Below are positions 62,706 to 64,000 of a stretch of 64,000 nt of DNA, piece by piece. The stretch spans positions 23,411 through 87,410 of the forward strand of contig JTDE01002857.1 in NCBI GenBank assembly GCA_014338405.1, in the 5' to 3' direction. The stretch is from Paragonimus skrjabini miyazakii. Lineage: Eukaryota > Platyhelminthes > Trematoda > Plagiorchiida > Troglotrematidae. The notes under the pieces were generated by a model. It was not told where the DNA came from, ran no database searches, and was given only the letters and a program-made list of their open reading frames with translations. Position 1 is the first letter of the stretch. Each line of letters starts with the position of its first letter. The position numbers and the translations under genes were made by a program.

Positions 62706-62908
62706 TGTATCTGTGATTATTGTAAATCATAACGGAACACTTTATGCTATTCTTGTTTTACTGCATGAACAATTACATTGTACAGGGACAGATTACAATA
62801 CAAGTTCGTGGGCTGACGTGCTGCGTTATTCCTACTGCGTAGAAGCTAGCTCTGGGTTTGAGCCAAGTACATTTCCTATTGCTATTACGTATTTCAAATT
62901 ATCGTAAT
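62706..62908 (+). repeat. 5' LTR of gypsy copy B
   Basis: 203 bp beginning TGTATCTGTGATTATTGTAA and ending ATTATCGTAAT. It aligns with the 202-bp 3' LTR of copy A, for example TACTGCGTAGAAGCTAGCTC against TATTGCGTTGAAACTAGATC. The end is fixed by the TGG of the primer-binding site. Confidence 0.78.
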
Positions 62909-62926
62909 TGGCGTCGCGATCAGGAT
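62909..62926 (+). promoter_or_regulatory. Primer-binding site of gypsy copy B
   Basis: TGGCGTCGCGATCAGGAT follows the LTR directly and shares its first seven bases with copy A. The cognate tRNA was not determined. Confidence 0.65.
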
Positions 62927-62974
62927 ATTTACCACAATGAATTTCTACAATGTTGAAACTCTGAACGTCCACTC

Positions 62975-63937
62975 ATGTTCACGGGAAATGGAAGATTCCT
63001 GGAACGCTTTGAAATTTGGTGTATTACTCGTGATGATATGACAGTGGAGAAGAAAACGCCACATTTCCTCATGGTCATTGGCAAAGATGCATATGCATTG
63101 CTTAAATTCCTGGCGTCTCCCGATTCGCCTCTTTCAATTCCGTACGATTATTTGAAACATCTGCTATTGAGGCATGTTCAGCCCATCAAATTCGAAGCTG
63201 TGGAAGGAGCGAAATTCCATACTTCAATCAGAAAAGAATCTCAAGAGGTCCTTGAGTCTATTCTTCAAACTCAAGCACCAAGAGATCGATTGATTGCAGG
63301 AAATAATTCCCCTTGCCTTCAACAAAAATTATTACTACTGACGGAGGCTACTTCCCAATCGGCCAGAGCTGTCTGTGGACAATTCCAGGATGTACAGGGG
63401 GCGGTAAATGAAGAACATAACGCCAACAGTGCCGAGATGCAGGCAAACCAACAGCAACGTCAGTTTGAAAAGGTAAATTGTCAGAGAAGTACGACAGTCG
63501 AGCCACATCATTTTAATCCGAATTCTGTCCGTCATTTTGATTACTGTAAGTCATGTGATCATAAACCTTCTCGATTTACGTGTCCATTTCGAAATTCCAA
63601 ATGCAATGAATGTGGCGAGATCGCTCAAATTCAAGCCGTCTCTCGTTGTTCGAAGACGTGTTTTGACCTGACCTCTTTAGATGAAAGAAGTGTTACATCT
63701 GACTTGCAGTCTATTGCTTTTACTGTGACTTCCACTAATCCTCGTTGTTCTACGCATCACATAGTACAATGTTCTGTTGTTAGCGGTAATCCCAAACATT
63801 TTTTCATTGCTGACACTGGTGGTGTTGAGTCTTTTATTTCTGTCGCTTGCATGAAGCTGCTGGAACCTTCTGTTATTTTCAACCCTGTTAATATGTCTGT
63901 TAACAGTATTACCGAACCTGTTATATCGCGAATGTGA
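62975..63937 (+). pseudogene. Gypsy gag-protease (copy B)
   Basis: A 320-codon frame. The true start lies upstream: comparison with copy A shows a one-base indel at about 62990, so the ATG at 62975 is fortuitous. Gag motifs are RFLERFEIWCITRDDM, HFLMVIGKDAYALLKFL, and RDRLIAGNNSPCLQQKLLLL. A zinc-knuckle region at about residues 195-235 reads CNECGEIAQIQAVSRC, where Gln stands in place of the usual His and Ser in place of the third Cys, so zinc binding is doubtful. The aspartic protease begins FFIADTGGVESFIS (Asp at codon 280, 63812-63814); the usual DTGS or DTGA is DTGG. The frame ends at TGA 63935-63937. A neighbouring frame continues with ECELSLTDVQSITYTC, showing a frameshift and not a natural end. 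Confidence 0.9.
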
Positions 63938-64000
63938 ACTTTCACTCACAGATGTGCAGTCCATTACTTATACTTGTTCGTTTTTTTGTTATTGATTCTG

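Larger units (their letters stand above)
62706..64000 (+). mobile_element. Ty3/gypsy retrotransposon copy B, 5' part
   Basis: The 5' LTR (62706-62908), primer-binding site (62909), gag with zinc knuckle and start of protease (62975-63937), then a frameshift into the next part of pol, which runs off the window end. It is the same family as copy A and better preserved. It starts immediately where the CsRn1-like gag frame breaks, so it appears to be a younger insertion into that element. The other end, with the target-site duplication and remaining CsRn1 gag, is outside the window. Confidence 0.9.

Noticed and set aside
1..64000. CRISPR arrays, bacterial operons or a novel defence-type system
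   Set aside because: No regularly spaced repeats, no prokaryotic gene organisation, and all recognised multi-domain coding belongs to eukaryotic retroelements.

Overview
This looks like a repeat-laden, AT-rich animal genome window, most likely from a parasitic flatworm (trematode-like). The inference rests on its mobile elements: a Ty3/gypsy remnant of the CsRn1/Kabuki type (a clade first described from a liver fluke), several Penelope-like elements (PLEs) with GIY-YIG ends, a second Ty3/gypsy family present in two copies, and a CR1/Jockey-type LINE tail. No bacterial-style operon, CRISPR array, rRNA or convincing tRNA is visible. A 475-base run of N shows this is a draft assembly.

Layout. 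About 1-10.5 kb: nothing recognisable apart from two weak exon candidates. 10.57-12.29 kb (minus): a broken PLE covering the N-terminal region, reverse transcriptase (RT) and start of the linker. 13.69-14.09 kb (minus): the C-terminal end of a LINE RT. 19.28-20.9 kb: a second PLE family whose 3' ends are arranged tail to tail around a long hairpin. 21-45.5 kb: mostly unassignable DNA with simple repeats and a few candidate exons or weak RT traces. 45.57-45.68 kb (plus): the clearest host-gene piece, a terminal exon encoding the C-terminal half of a LITAF domain, with acceptor site, stop and polyadenylation signal. 47.36-47.84 kb: assembly gap, followed by another tail of the second PLE family. 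52.41-52.91 kb: a probable LTR with polypurine tract, TATA box and AATAAA on the minus strand. 54.42-54.96 kb: a clean GIY-YIG endonuclease end of a third PLE. 58.34-64.0 kb: a cluster of LTR retrotransposons.

In the right-hand cluster, gypsy copy A (58.34-60.73 kb, plus) is internally deleted, joining gag to integrase without protease or RT. A CsRn1-like gag/protease/RT remnant follows on the minus strand (61.15-62.70 kb). Its gag frame is cut by the 5' LTR of gypsy copy B (62.71 kb to the window end, plus), so B probably inserted into it. The A 3' LTR (202 bp) and B 5' LTR (203 bp) are alignable and are followed by related TGGCGTC primer-binding sites.

All recognised element genes carry stops, frameshifts, truncations or lost key residues; none looks intact. 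I see no new multi-gene biological system. The items most worth following are the LITAF exon, the PLE tail-to-tail structure, the nested gypsy insertion and the probable LTR near 52.5 kb.
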